Positions 25,141-33,819 of a stretch of DNA of 64,000 nt are shown here, one piece after another. Below the pieces are notes generated by a model. The model saw only the letters and a program-made list of their open reading frames with translations. It made no database searches and had not been told where the DNA came from. This stretch comes from Phenylobacterium conjunctum. GTDB taxonomy: Bacteria; Pseudomonadota; Alphaproteobacteria; Caulobacterales; Caulobacteraceae. Made by a program: the position numbers and the translations under genes. The stretch is from the NCBI RefSeq assembly GCF_042679085.1, contig NZ_JBHTLQ010000012.1, positions 1-64,000 of the forward strand, read 5' to 3'. Position 1 is the first letter of the stretch, and each line of letters starts with the position of its first letter.

Positions 25141-26235
25141 ATGGCTCTCCCCTCCTCCGCGCGCCTGACCATCGATCTCGAGGCGCTGGCGCACAACTAT
25201 CGCGTCCTTACGGCTGAGGCCGGCGGCGTCGAGGCCGCGCCGGTGCTGAAGGGCGACGCCTATGGCCTGGGGGCCGGCCCGGTGGCGCGTCGGCTGTGGG
25301 CCGAGGGCGCCCGTAGCTTTTTTGTGGCCCGGGTCAGTGAGGGGGTGCTGCTGCGGATGGAGCTGGGGCCGGAGCGCCCCGCCCGTATCCTGGTGCTTGA
25401 CGGCCTGCCGCCGGGATCAGCGGACGCCCTGGCCGGCGCCGACCTGACCCCTGTCCTGACCAGCCTGCCCCAGGTTGAGGCCGCCAGCCTCTACGCCGCC
25501 CAGGCGGCTCGGGCGCTGAAGGTGGGGCTGCATCTCGACACCGGCATGAACCGCCAGGGGATGACCGCCGCTGACGCCCGCGCCTTGGCCCAATCCCCCG
25601 ACCGTCTGCGCGGCCTGGATGTCGAGCTGGTGATGAGCCACCTGGGGACCGCGACCGACCCGACGAGCCCGCGCAGCGCCAAGCAGTTGGCGGCCTTTGA
25701 ACGCCTGCGGGCGCTGTTCCCTGAGGCTCAGGCCAGCCTTGCGGCCTCAGCCGGCATCTTCCTGGGCGCGCCCTACCGGTTCGATCTGGTGCGCCCCGGC
25801 GTTAGTCTCTATGGCGGCGGCCCCTTCGAGGTGACGCATCCGGCCCTGAAACAGGTCGCCACCTTCGAGGCCCCGATCCTGGATGTGCGGGTCATCGCGC
25901 CGGGCGAGACCCTCGGTTATGGCGACAGTCTGCGGATCGAGACACCGACCCGCGTCGCCGTGGTCGCTGCGGGCTACGCCGATGGCCTGATCCGAGCCGG
26001 CAAGGCCGGGGGCAAGGGCTGGTTCGCCGGCGCCGCGCGGCCCATCCTGATCATCAACATGGACCTGATCGTCCTCGACATCGGCGATGCGCCGGCCAGG
26101 CCGGGCCAGATGGTGCAATTGATGGGCCCGAACGCGCCCATCGACGACCTCGCCGCCGCCTCTGGAACCGTGGCGCACGAGTGCCTAGTGCGGATCAGCG
26201 AACGCGCTGAGCGGGTCTATCTCGGCGAAAGCTAG
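25141..26235 (+). CDS. alr: Alanine racemase
   Basis: A PLP enzyme making D-alanine for peptidoglycan. The PLP lysine is Lys37 in APVLKGDAYGLG (usual text VVKADAYGHG, so the motif is somewhat divergent). MNRQGM (136-141) and the catalytic Tyr260 in GETLGYGDS are present. 364 aa, normal length. It follows dnaB by 53 bases. Its stop codon overlaps that of the convergent gene inside GCTAGC. Confidence 0.95.
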   Translation: MALPSSARLTIDLEALAHNYRVLTAEAGGVEAAPVLKGDAYGLGAGPVARRLWAEGARSFFVARVSEGVLLRMELGPERPARILVLDGLPPGSADALAGADLTPVLTSLPQVEAASLYAAQAARALKVGLHLDTGMNRQGMTAADARALAQSPDRLRGLDVELVMSHLGTATDPTSPRSAKQLAAFERLRALFPEAQASLAASAGIFLGAPYRFDLVRPGVSLYGGGPFEVTHPALKQVATFEAPILDVRVIAPGETLGYGDSLRIETPTRVAVVAAGYADGLIRAGKAGGKGWFAGAARPILIINMDLIVLDIGDAPARPGQMVQLMGPNAPIDDLAAASGTVAHECLVRISERAERVYLGES

Positions 26236-26894
26236 CGGGCCGCGGCCTGCAGCTTATCATAGTCGACCAAGGCGGCGGCCTTGCGCACGCCCTCCATGCT
26301 CAACCCTTCCGCCTTGGCGTGGACCATGAACCGGTCGGCCACCATGACCGAGTACTCGCCGCGGCGGGCGGCGGGATCCCAGCTTTCGGCGGTCATGCGC
26401 CCGTCAACCTTGGCCACCTTTTCGATCCGGCCATCGCGCTCGCCGCCTGATTCGACGTTGAAGGCGCCCGCCAGGGCCGCCAGGGCCCCGGCCGCCCCCA
26501 GGTCGGTGACGGACAGGCTGACGCTCTGACCCGAACCCTCATAGTCGGCCCGTACGGTGGGACCGGACAGGTCGTCGCCTTCCGGCTCCTCGCGGCTCAG
26601 GCTGACACGGGCCAGGCCATCCACGGTGGCCGGCAGATAGGCCTCCAGGGCGTCGGCGGACAGCACCGTCTTGCCCTTCATGGACTTGGCCGCCGCGTCC
26701 AGGCTCTTCGTCGCGGCCTGAAGCTTCTCGATATCGACGCCTTCACGGCCGCGCAGGTCTGCGGGGGGCTTGGCGGCGTGCCGGCCGGCGACAAGGGTCC
26801 CGACCACCAGGATCAGGACAACAAGTCCCGCCAGTCCCGCCCAGTAAATCCGGCCGCCCAATGGCGCCCGTGTTGTCGCACCCTGGTCTTCCAT
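26232..26894 (-). CDS. Hypothetical membrane-anchored protein, 220 aa
   Basis: No family recognised with confidence. One N-terminal membrane anchor (about 16-38) is followed by an extracytoplasmic domain with the pattern GREGVDIEKLQAATKSLDAA, a DGLARVSLSREE segment and a terminal helix GMRKAAALVDYDKL-like. Such anchor-plus-periplasmic-domain proteins are common near alr-radA in Caulobacterales. Start: ATG at 26894 with GGAT upstream; a GTG 33 bases earlier is possible. Convergent with alr, overlapping it by 4 bases. Confidence 0.72.
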   Translation of the reverse strand: MEDQGATTRAPLGGRIYWAGLAGLVVLILVVGTLVAGRHAAKPPADLRGREGVDIEKLQAATKSLDAAAKSMKGKTVLSADALEAYLPATVDGLARVSLSREEPEGDDLSGPTVRADYEGSGQSVSLSVTDLGAAGALAALAGAFNVESGGERDGRIEKVAKVDGRMTAESWDPAARRGEYSVMVADRFMVHAKAEGLSMEGVRKAAALVDYDKLQAAAR

Positions 26895-27019
26895 CGCAGA
26901 TCCGGCTTGAACGGCCGGCCTCCTCACCCCACTTGCGCGAGCCTAGTCAAACGCGCGGATGAGGCAAACAGGCGCCCGAAGAAGGGTAAGCTCTGGGCTT
27001 CACCGAATCAGGAGTCCGC

Positions 27020-28384
27020 ATGGCCCGCGACGGCGCCGTTTATGTCTGCCAGTCCTGCGGCGCCACCCAGACCAAATGGGCGGGCCAATGCCCGGCCTGC
27101 AGCGCCTGGAACTCCCTGGTTGAGGAGGTGCAGTCGCGCCCCCCCGGCGCCCTGGCCCCCAGTCGGGCCAGCCGGGCGCGGGGTCTGGATTTCCGCACCC
27201 TTGAGGAAGAGACCCCCGCCCCGCCCCGCATCATCACCGGGGTGGACGAGTTCGACCGCGTGTGCGGCGGCGGCGTCGTGCCTGGCTCGGCCATCCTGCT
27301 GGGCGGCGATCCGGGCGTGGGCAAGTCGACTCTGTTGCTGCAGGTGGTGGCCTGGGCGGCGCGGCGTGGCGTGAAGTGCGCCTACATCTCCGGCGAGGAG
27401 GCCGTGGAACAGGTCCGCGGCCGCGCCCAGCGCATGGGCCTGGCGGACGCGCCCGTGAAGCTGGCGGCGGAGACGTCGCTGCGCGAGATCCTGGATGGCC
27501 TGAAGCGCGACAAGTTCGATCTGGTGGTCATCGACTCCATCCAGACCATGTGGAGCGACGCGCACGAGGCCGGGCCCGGCTCGGTCACCCAGGTTCGCGC
27601 CGCCGCCGGCGAGCTGGTGCGTCTGGCCAAGAAGCAGGGCGTGGCGGTGATCCTGGTCGGTCACGTGACCAAGGAGGGCACGATCGCCGGCCCGCGGGTG
27701 ATCGAGCACATCGTCGACGCTGTCCTCGCCTTCGAGGGGGAGCGCGGCTACCCGTTCCGCATCCTGCGCGGGGCCAAGAACCGCTTCGGGGCCACCGATG
27801 AGATCGGCGTCTTTGAGATGGGCGATGTGGGCCTGAGCGAGGTCAAGAACCCCTCTGCCCTGTTCCTGGACACTTCCGGCGAGCGCGCGGCGGGCGCGGC
27901 GGTGTTCGCCGGCATCGAGGGCTCACGCCCGGTGCTGGTGGAGTTCCAGGCCCTGGTGGCGCCCACGGCCTATGGCACGCCCAGGCGCGCCGTCGTCGGT
28001 TGGGATTCCGGGCGCCTGGCCATGGTGCTGGCGGTGCTGGAATCCCGCTGCGGCCTGGGGCTCGGGAATCGCGACGTCTATCTGAACGTGGCCGGCGGCC
28101 TGCGGATCAACGAGCCGGCGGCCGACCTGGCGGCGGCGGCGGCGCTGGCCTCATCGGCCCTCGACATCGCCCTGCCCCAGGACTGCGCCGTGTTTGGCGA
28201 GGTCAGCTTGTCGGGCGATATCCGGCCGGTGAGCCGGATGGACAGCCGCCTCAAGGAAGCCGCGAAACTGGGGTTCAAGCGAGCCATCGCGCCGGCCGGA
28301 ACCGACGGCGGACCGCTGAAGGTGATCGGGGTGACCCGGCTGGCCGACGCTATCCGTCGGATCGGCGAGAGCGACTGGGATTGA
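27020..28384 (+). CDS. radA: DNA repair ATPase RadA (Sms)
   Basis: A RecA-like branch-migration helicase used in recombination repair. In order: a four-cysteine zinc finger (Cys10, 13, 24, 27), Walker A GGDPGVGKST at 95-104, Walker B LVVIDSIQ, the RadA-specific KNRFG motif at 253-257, and a Lon-protease-like C-terminal domain (DVYLNVAGGLRINEPAADLA). 454 aa. CAGGAG lies 8 bases before the ATG. cvpA follows by 16 bases. Confidence 0.97.
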   Translation: MARDGAVYVCQSCGATQTKWAGQCPACSAWNSLVEEVQSRPPGALAPSRASRARGLDFRTLEEETPAPPRIITGVDEFDRVCGGGVVPGSAILLGGDPGVGKSTLLLQVVAWAARRGVKCAYISGEEAVEQVRGRAQRMGLADAPVKLAAETSLREILDGLKRDKFDLVVIDSIQTMWSDAHEAGPGSVTQVRAAAGELVRLAKKQGVAVILVGHVTKEGTIAGPRVIEHIVDAVLAFEGERGYPFRILRGAKNRFGATDEIGVFEMGDVGLSEVKNPSALFLDTSGERAAGAAVFAGIEGSRPVLVEFQALVAPTAYGTPRRAVVGWDSGRLAMVLAVLESRCGLGLGNRDVYLNVAGGLRINEPAADLAAAAALASSALDIALPQDCAVFGEVSLSGDIRPVSRMDSRLKEAAKLGFKRAIAPAGTDGGPLKVIGVTRLADAIRRIGESDWD

Positions 28385-28400
28385 GAGCGTAGGCTGGACC

Positions 28401-29015
28401 ATGTTCGACATCATCGTGCTCTCAATCCTCCTGGCATCGGCCGGCATCGGCTTCTGGAAGGGCGCCGCGCATGAAATGGTGGCGGTGCTGTCGTTCCTGA
28501 TCGCCGCCATCGTCGCGGTCTATGGCCTGCGGATCAGCGGCCCCATCGGCCGCAACCTCGTGGATCCCGACTGGCTGGGCACGGTGGCCGGCATGGTCGC
28601 CACCTTCGCCCTGATCTATGGCGGCCTGCGGCTGGCGGGCGGCAGCCTGGCCAGCCAGCTTCAGCAGAGCCAGCTCCTGGGTCTGATGGACCGCACGGTC
28701 GGCCTGGGCTTTGGCCTGGTCCGCGCCTTCGTGCTGCTGGGCGCCTTCAACCTGGCGTTCACGGCCGCCACGCCGGCCAGCCTGATGCCCAAGTGGCTGA
28801 CCGATGCGACCTTTTACCCCATGACCACGGCGGCGGGGACGGTCCTGAAGACCTTCGCGCCCAAGGGCTGGAACATGGCGGGCAAGCTGACCCCGGCCAT
28901 TGCCGACGCTGTTCGTGACGGTTCCGCGAACAGCCCCCGTGACTCCGAAGGCGGCGAGGGCTATGACGCCCGCGACCGCGGTGAAATTGACGATCTGGTG
29001 GAGAAATCCCGATGA
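28401..29015 (+). CDS. cvpA: CvpA family membrane protein
   Basis: An inner-membrane protein with four hydrophobic segments (about 2-20, 28-48, 60-82, 100-125) and a charged C-terminal tail rich in Asp/Arg/Glu. The CvpA family was named for colicin V production and typically sits beside purF, as here. Its last four bases (ATGA) contain the purF start, so the two are translationally coupled. A role in envelope integrity is known for some members; the link with purine synthesis is unexplained. Confidence 0.92.
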   Translation: MFDIIVLSILLASAGIGFWKGAAHEMVAVLSFLIAAIVAVYGLRISGPIGRNLVDPDWLGTVAGMVATFALIYGGLRLAGGSLASQLQQSQLLGLMDRTVGLGFGLVRAFVLLGAFNLAFTAATPASLMPKWLTDATFYPMTTAAGTVLKTFAPKGWNMAGKLTPAIADAVRDGSANSPRDSEGGEGYDARDRGEIDDLVEKSR

Positions 29016-30496
29016 AATCCGTCCAGGATCGATGGCCCCACCGGGATCCGCTCGACGACACGCCCAGGCTCGAATGCGGCGTGTTCGGGGTCTACGGCGT
29101 CCCCGAGGCCTCGGCCATCACGGCGCTGGGCCTGCACGCCCTTCAGCATCGCGGCCAGGAAGCCTGCGGTATCGCCAGCTTTGACGGCCAGGGGTTCCAC
29201 ACCGAGCGCCACATGGGCCACGTTGGCGACGCCTTCGCCGGCTCCGACCTCGTTGAACGCCTGCCCGGCCACGTCGCCATCGGCCACACCCGCTACTCCA
29301 CCGCTGGCGGCAGCTTCATCCGTAACGTCCAGCCGATGTTCGCCGACCTCGAGTCCGGCGGCCTGGCCATCGCCCACAACGGCAACCTCACCAACTTCCT
29401 GACCCTGCGCCAGCAGCTGGTGGCCGAGGGCGCGATCTTCCAGTCGACCTCGGACTCCGAGGTGATCCTGCACCTGATCGCCCGCTCGCGCCGCATCCGC
29501 ATGGTCGAGAAGTTCATCGACGCCCTGTCGCGCATCGAGGGCGGCTACGCCCTGGTGGCGATGTCGAACAAGAAGCTGATCGGGGTGCGCGATCCGCTGG
29601 GCATTCGCCCGCTGGTGCTGGGCGACCTGGACGGTCAGGCGGTCCTGGCCTCCGAGACCTGCGCCCTGGACATGATCGGCGCCAAGTTCGTGCGCGACAT
29701 CGAGCACGGCGAGATGGTCATCATCGACCAGGACGGCATCGAGAGCCTGCGGCCCTTCCCGGCCGCCCGCGCCCGGCCCTGCATCTTTGAGTACGTCTAT
29801 TTCGCCCGCCCCGATTCGGTGGTGAACGGCCGCTCGGTCTATGAGGTGCGCAAGCGCATGGGCCGACGCCTGGCCCAGGAAAGCCACGTGGACGTCGACG
29901 TGGTGGTGCCGGTGCCCGACAGCGGCGTGCCGGCGGCCCTCGGCTACGCCCAGGAGACCGGCGTGCCCTTCGAGATGGGCATTATCCGCAATCACTATGT
30001 GGGCCGCACCTTCATCCAGCCGACCCAGGGCGCTCGCGAACTGGGCGTGCGCATGAAGCTGTCGCCGAACCGCTCGGTCCTGGCCGGCAAGCGGGTGATG
30101 CTGATCGACGACTCCATCGTGCGCGGCACCAACTCGGTGCGCGTGGTGCGCATGGTCCGTGAGGCCGGCGCCGCCGAGGTGCACCTGCGCTCGGCCTCGC
30201 CGCCGATCAAGTGGCCGGACTTCTATGGCATCGACATGCCGGACCGCGACAAGCTGCTGGCCGCCAACCACTCCGTCGAGGAAATCGCCAAGATCCTCGA
30301 CGTGGATTCGATGGGTTACCTGTCCGTCGAGGGCCTCTACTGGTCGATGAACTCGGCGCCGCGGGACCCGGCCGAGCCGCAGTTCACCGACCACTACTTC
30401 ACCGGCGACTATCCGACCCGACTGCTCGACCGCGAGATCGCCGAGGGCCGCAACGACTCCGCCGATCGGCAGCTGTCGTTCCTGGTCGACGCGTGA
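29012..30496 (+). CDS. purF: Amidophosphoribosyltransferase
   Basis: First committed step of purine synthesis: PRPP plus glutamine to phosphoribosylamine. An N-terminal propeptide of about 21 residues precedes the nucleophile Cys22 in RLECGVFGVYG. Glutaminase residues lie in GHTRYSTAG and SDSEVILHL; the PRPP loop is VMLIDDSIVRGTNS. The Bacillus-type Fe-S ligands are largely missing: where that enzyme has HPCFYGID this has WPDFYGID, and the C-terminal CxxC-like pair is absent. 494 aa. It overlaps cvpA and the downstream transporter by 4 bases each. Confidence 0.97.
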   Translation: MKSVQDRWPHRDPLDDTPRLECGVFGVYGVPEASAITALGLHALQHRGQEACGIASFDGQGFHTERHMGHVGDAFAGSDLVERLPGHVAIGHTRYSTAGGSFIRNVQPMFADLESGGLAIAHNGNLTNFLTLRQQLVAEGAIFQSTSDSEVILHLIARSRRIRMVEKFIDALSRIEGGYALVAMSNKKLIGVRDPLGIRPLVLGDLDGQAVLASETCALDMIGAKFVRDIEHGEMVIIDQDGIESLRPFPAARARPCIFEYVYFARPDSVVNGRSVYEVRKRMGRRLAQESHVDVDVVVPVPDSGVPAALGYAQETGVPFEMGIIRNHYVGRTFIQPTQGARELGVRMKLSPNRSVLAGKRVMLIDDSIVRGTNSVRVVRMVREAGAAEVHLRSASPPIKWPDFYGIDMPDRDKLLAANHSVEEIAKILDVDSMGYLSVEGLYWSMNSAPRDPAEPQFTDHYFTGDYPTRLLDREIAEGRNDSADRQLSFLVDA

Positions 30497-31491
30497 CGGC
30501 CAAGCCGGCGGGCCTGCTCGGCCGCCTGAAACCCGACTGGTACATCATCCTGATCGTCGGGATGGTGCTGCTGGCCAGCGTGCTGCCGGCGCGCGGCGCG
30601 GCGGTCCCGGTGTTCGACGTCGCCACCTCGATCGCCATCGGCACGGTGTTCTTCCTGCACGGCGCCAAGCTGTCGCGCGAGGCGGTGATCAAGGGCGTCA
30701 CCCATTGGCGGCTGCACCTGCTGGTGCTGGCCTGCACCTTCGCCCTGTTCCCGCTCCTGACCCTGGGCCTGTCGGCCCTGCCGGCCTGGATCACGCCCGT
30801 AAGCCTGGCGCCCGGCCTGATGTTCCTGGGCTGCCTGCCCTCGACCATCCAGTCTTCCATCGGCTTTACGGCCATCGCCCGGGGCAATGTCGCCGCCACC
30901 GTGGCCTCGGCGACGGCCTCGAACCTGTTGGGCATCGCCATCACGCCGCTGCTGGCGGCGATGCTGATGCACGCCCAGGGCTCGGGCCTGTCCTTCCATT
31001 CGGTGCAGTCGATCCTGCTGCAGCTCCTGGCGCCGTTCGTCGCCGGCCAGCTGCTGCGCCCGGTGATCGGCGGCTGGATCAGCCAGCGCGCCAAGTTTCT
31101 GTCCTATGTGGACCGGGGCTCGATCCTGCTGGTGGTCTATTCGGCTTTCTCGGAGGCTGTGGTCGGCGGCATATGGAACCAGGTCGGAGCTCTGGACCTC
31201 CTGCGCCTGGGCGCTCTGTGCCTGGTCCTCCTGGGCGCGGTGCTTTTGGCGACCCTGATGGCGGCGCGGGCCCTGGGCTTCAACACCGAGGACGAGATCA
31301 CCATCGTCTTCTGCGGGTCGAAGAAGAGCCTGGCGTCAGGGGTGCCGATGGCCGGGGTGCTGTTCCCCGGCGCGAGCCTGGGCCTGGTTCTCCTGCCCAT
31401 CATGATCTTCCACCAGCTGCAGCTGATGGCCTGCGCCGTCATCGCCCAGCATTACGCAAAGCGGGCGGACAACGCGCCCGAGACCGTCTAG
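30493..31491 (+). CDS. Bile acid:sodium symporter family protein (YfeH-like), 332 aa
   Basis: An SBF-like secondary transporter with about ten hydrophobic helices. Signature stretches are GTVFFLHGAKLSREAVIKG, FLGCLPSTIQSSIGFTAIAR and EDEITIVFCGSKKSLASGVP, typical of the bacterial YfeH/SBF_like branch whose substrates are mostly undefined. The start is GTG at 30493 inside the purF stop (GTGA), so translation depends on purF. The open frame runs back into purF, but that part overlaps purF entirely and is not credible. Confidence 0.9.
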   Translation: MTAKPAGLLGRLKPDWYIILIVGMVLLASVLPARGAAVPVFDVATSIAIGTVFFLHGAKLSREAVIKGVTHWRLHLLVLACTFALFPLLTLGLSALPAWITPVSLAPGLMFLGCLPSTIQSSIGFTAIARGNVAATVASATASNLLGIAITPLLAAMLMHAQGSGLSFHSVQSILLQLLAPFVAGQLLRPVIGGWISQRAKFLSYVDRGSILLVVYSAFSEAVVGGIWNQVGALDLLRLGALCLVLLGAVLLATLMAARALGFNTEDEITIVFCGSKKSLASGVPMAGVLFPGASLGLVLLPIMIFHQLQLMACAVIAQHYAKRADNAPETV

Positions 31492-31500
31492 ATCGAGCCC

Positions 31501-32223
31501 ATGACTGACAAGCTTCCCCTGGAGGGCAAGATCGCCCTCGTCACCGGCGCGTCCCGCGGCATCGGCCGGGCCTGTGCGCTCGCCCTCGCCAAGGCCGGCG
31601 CTCACGTCATCGCCACCGCCCGCACCCAGGGCGGGCTTGAGGATCTCGACGACGAGATCAAGGCTGCGACCGGCAAGTCGGCGACCCTGGTTCCCCTGGA
31701 TCTGGCCAATGGCCAAGGCCTGGACCAGCTGGGCTTTGCGATCCATCAGCGGCACGGCCACCTGGACCTGCTGGTCCACGCCGGCGCCATCCTTGGCGGG
31801 CTGACCCCGGTCGCGCATATCGACACCGGAAGCTGGGACAAGATCGTCGCCACCAACCTGACGGCGGTCTATCGGCTGATCCGCTCCACCGAGCCGCTGC
31901 TGAAGGCCGCGCCGGAAGCCCGGGCCATCTTCCTGACCACGGGCCGGGTCGCCCGTCCCAAGGCCTTCTGGGGGGCGTATGGGGCCACCAAGGCGGGCAT
32001 GGAGCACCTGGTCCGCACCTGGTCGGATGAGATCGAGAACACCAAGGTGCGCGCCGTCCTGGTCGATCCGGGCGCCATGCGCACCAAGATGCGCGCCGAG
32101 GCCATGCCGGGCGAAGATCCGGAGACCCTGCCCGACCCGTCGGAGATCGGTCCGCTGATCGTCGAACTGGCCCAGGCCGAGCTCGCGGTCCCGGCGGCTA
32201 CCGTCCTTTTTTCGGCGCCGTAG
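31501..32223 (+). CDS. SDR family NAD(P)-dependent oxidoreductase, 240 aa
   Basis: Classical SDR cofactor motif TGASRGIG near 16-23; catalytic Tyr and Lys in GAYGATKAGM; the usual NAG is altered to HAG in LLVHAGAILG; the expected catalytic Ser position is Thr in FLTTGRVA. The family is related to YciK-like reductases. It starts 9 bases after the transporter and is probably co-transcribed with purF. Its last 26 bases overlap the end of der on the other strand. The substrate is unknown. Confidence 0.9.
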   Translation: MTDKLPLEGKIALVTGASRGIGRACALALAKAGAHVIATARTQGGLEDLDDEIKAATGKSATLVPLDLANGQGLDQLGFAIHQRHGHLDLLVHAGAILGGLTPVAHIDTGSWDKIVATNLTAVYRLIRSTEPLLKAAPEARAIFLTTGRVARPKAFWGAYGATKAGMEHLVRTWSDEIENTKVRAVLVDPGAMRTKMRAEAMPGEDPETLPDPSEIGPLIVELAQAELAVPAATVLFSAP

Positions 32224-33805
32224 TCCGCGCCCGACTGGCGTTCTTGGGCTTCACCCCGGGGCGGGCCAGCTTCTGAGCCCGGCCCTTGGGGTTGGCCCCC
32301 TGCCCTTTAACCTTCGGCTTCACCGCCTTGGCCGGCGGCTTGGAGACGTGCGTCTTCGCGGCCCCGGCCTTGGCCCTGGCGGCGGCCGCGGCCGTCGTCT
32401 TGGCGGCCAGACCGGTCTTGGCCTTGGTGCGGGTCTTGCGCTCCGGACCGGACTGGCTCCCGCCAGCGGCTTCCCCCTCGGCGAAGGGGTTCTTGTTCGA
32501 CTTCACCGTCAGCCGCATGGGCACGCCGGGCATGTCGAAGCTCTCGCGCAGCGAGTTGATCAGGTAACGGCGATAGTGGTCCGGCAGCTGGTCCGCGCGG
32601 CTGGCGAACATGACGAAGGTCGGCGGCCGGGCCTTGGTCTGGGCCATGTACTTCGGCTTCACCCGGCGACCGTTCACCGCCGGCGGCGGGTGGCGCTGGA
32701 TGGCCAGCTGCAGCCAGTCGTTCAGGTCGCGGGTCTTGACCTTGGTCGACCAGTCCGCGTGGGTCTTGAACACCGCCGGCATCAGCCGGTCGAGGCCCCG
32801 GCCGGTCTCCGCCGACAGGGCGATCACAGGCGCGCCCTTGAGCTGCGGCAGGTGGCGATAGGCCTCTTCGACGATCTCGCTCATCTTGATGGTCGGATCG
32901 TCGATCAGGTCCCACTTGGTCAGGCAGTAGACCAGGCAACGGCCTTCGCGCTCGACCAGATCGGCGATCTGCAGGTCCTGGATCTCGAACGGGTGTGTGG
33001 CGTCCATCACCAGGATCACCACCTCGGCGAAGGTGATGGCGCGGATGGAGTCGGCGGTGGAGAGCTTTTCCAGCTTCTCCTGGACCCGGGCCTTGCGGCG
33101 CAGGCCGGCCGTGTCGACCAGCCGGACCGGACGGCCGTCCCACTCCCAGTCGACGGGAATCGCATCGCGGGTGATGCCGGCCTCGGGGCCGGTCAGCAGG
33201 CGGTCCTCGCCGATCAGCTTGTTGACCAGGGTCGACTTGCCGGCGTTCGGCCGCCCGACGATGGCGATGCGGATCGGCTTCTCGCCCTCGGCCTCGCCGC
33301 CCAGATCGCCCTCGTCATTGAGCGCGGACACGGCGGCATAGAGGTCGGCCATGCCTTCGCCGTGCTCGGCGGAGATGGCGATCGGTTCGCCCAGGCCCAG
33401 GGCGAAGGCTTCATTGACGCCGTCGTCGCCCTTTTTGCCCTCCGCCTTGTTGGCGGCCAGGATCACCGGCTTGTCCCGCTTGCGCAGGATCTCGGCGAAC
33501 ACCTCGTCCATGGCGGTGACGCCATCGCGGGAGTCGATGACGAACAGGGCCACGTCGCACTCGTCGATGGCCAGTTCGGTCTGGGCGCGCATCCGCGCCT
33601 CCAGACTGTCGTCGGTGACGTCCTCGAAGCCGGCGGTGTCGATGAGTTCGAGGTCGATGTCCCCGATACGTCCCGTGCCGAACCTGCGGTCGCGGGTCAC
33701 GCCCGGACGGTCATCGACGATGGCGAGCTTCTTGCCCGCCAGTCGGTTGAACAGGGTCGACTTTCCGACGTTCGGACGCCCGACGATGGCGAGCCTGAGC
33801 GGCAT
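32198..33805 (-). CDS. der: Ribosome biogenesis GTPase Der
   Basis: A tandem-domain GTPase needed for 50S assembly. P-loops GRPNVGKST (9-17) and GRPNAGKST (184-192), switch motifs DTAG, and NKAE and TKWD base-recognition motifs, followed by the KH-like domain. 535 aa; after about residue 445 there is a tail of roughly 90 residues dominated by Lys, Ala, Pro and Arg, much longer than in Escherichia coli Der, probably disordered and RNA-binding. It lies after bamB with a 14-base gap, as in other proteobacteria. Confidence 0.96.
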   Translation of the reverse strand: MPLRLAIVGRPNVGKSTLFNRLAGKKLAIVDDRPGVTRDRRFGTGRIGDIDLELIDTAGFEDVTDDSLEARMRAQTELAIDECDVALFVIDSRDGVTAMDEVFAEILRKRDKPVILAANKAEGKKGDDGVNEAFALGLGEPIAISAEHGEGMADLYAAVSALNDEGDLGGEAEGEKPIRIAIVGRPNAGKSTLVNKLIGEDRLLTGPEAGITRDAIPVDWEWDGRPVRLVDTAGLRRKARVQEKLEKLSTADSIRAITFAEVVILVMDATHPFEIQDLQIADLVEREGRCLVYCLTKWDLIDDPTIKMSEIVEEAYRHLPQLKGAPVIALSAETGRGLDRLMPAVFKTHADWSTKVKTRDLNDWLQLAIQRHPPPAVNGRRVKPKYMAQTKARPPTFVMFASRADQLPDHYRRYLINSLRESFDMPGVPMRLTVKSNKNPFAEGEAAGGSQSGPERKTRTKAKTGLAAKTTAAAAARAKAGAAKTHVSKPPAKAVKPKVKGQGANPKGRAQKLARPGVKPKNASRARTTAPKKGR

Positions 33806-33819
33806 GGCGTCCTTATGTC

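Noticed and set aside
30211..30492. N-terminal extension of the SBF transporter frame into purF
   Set aside because: It overlaps purF fully in another frame; the GTG at 30493 coupled to the purF stop fits operon style and transporter length.
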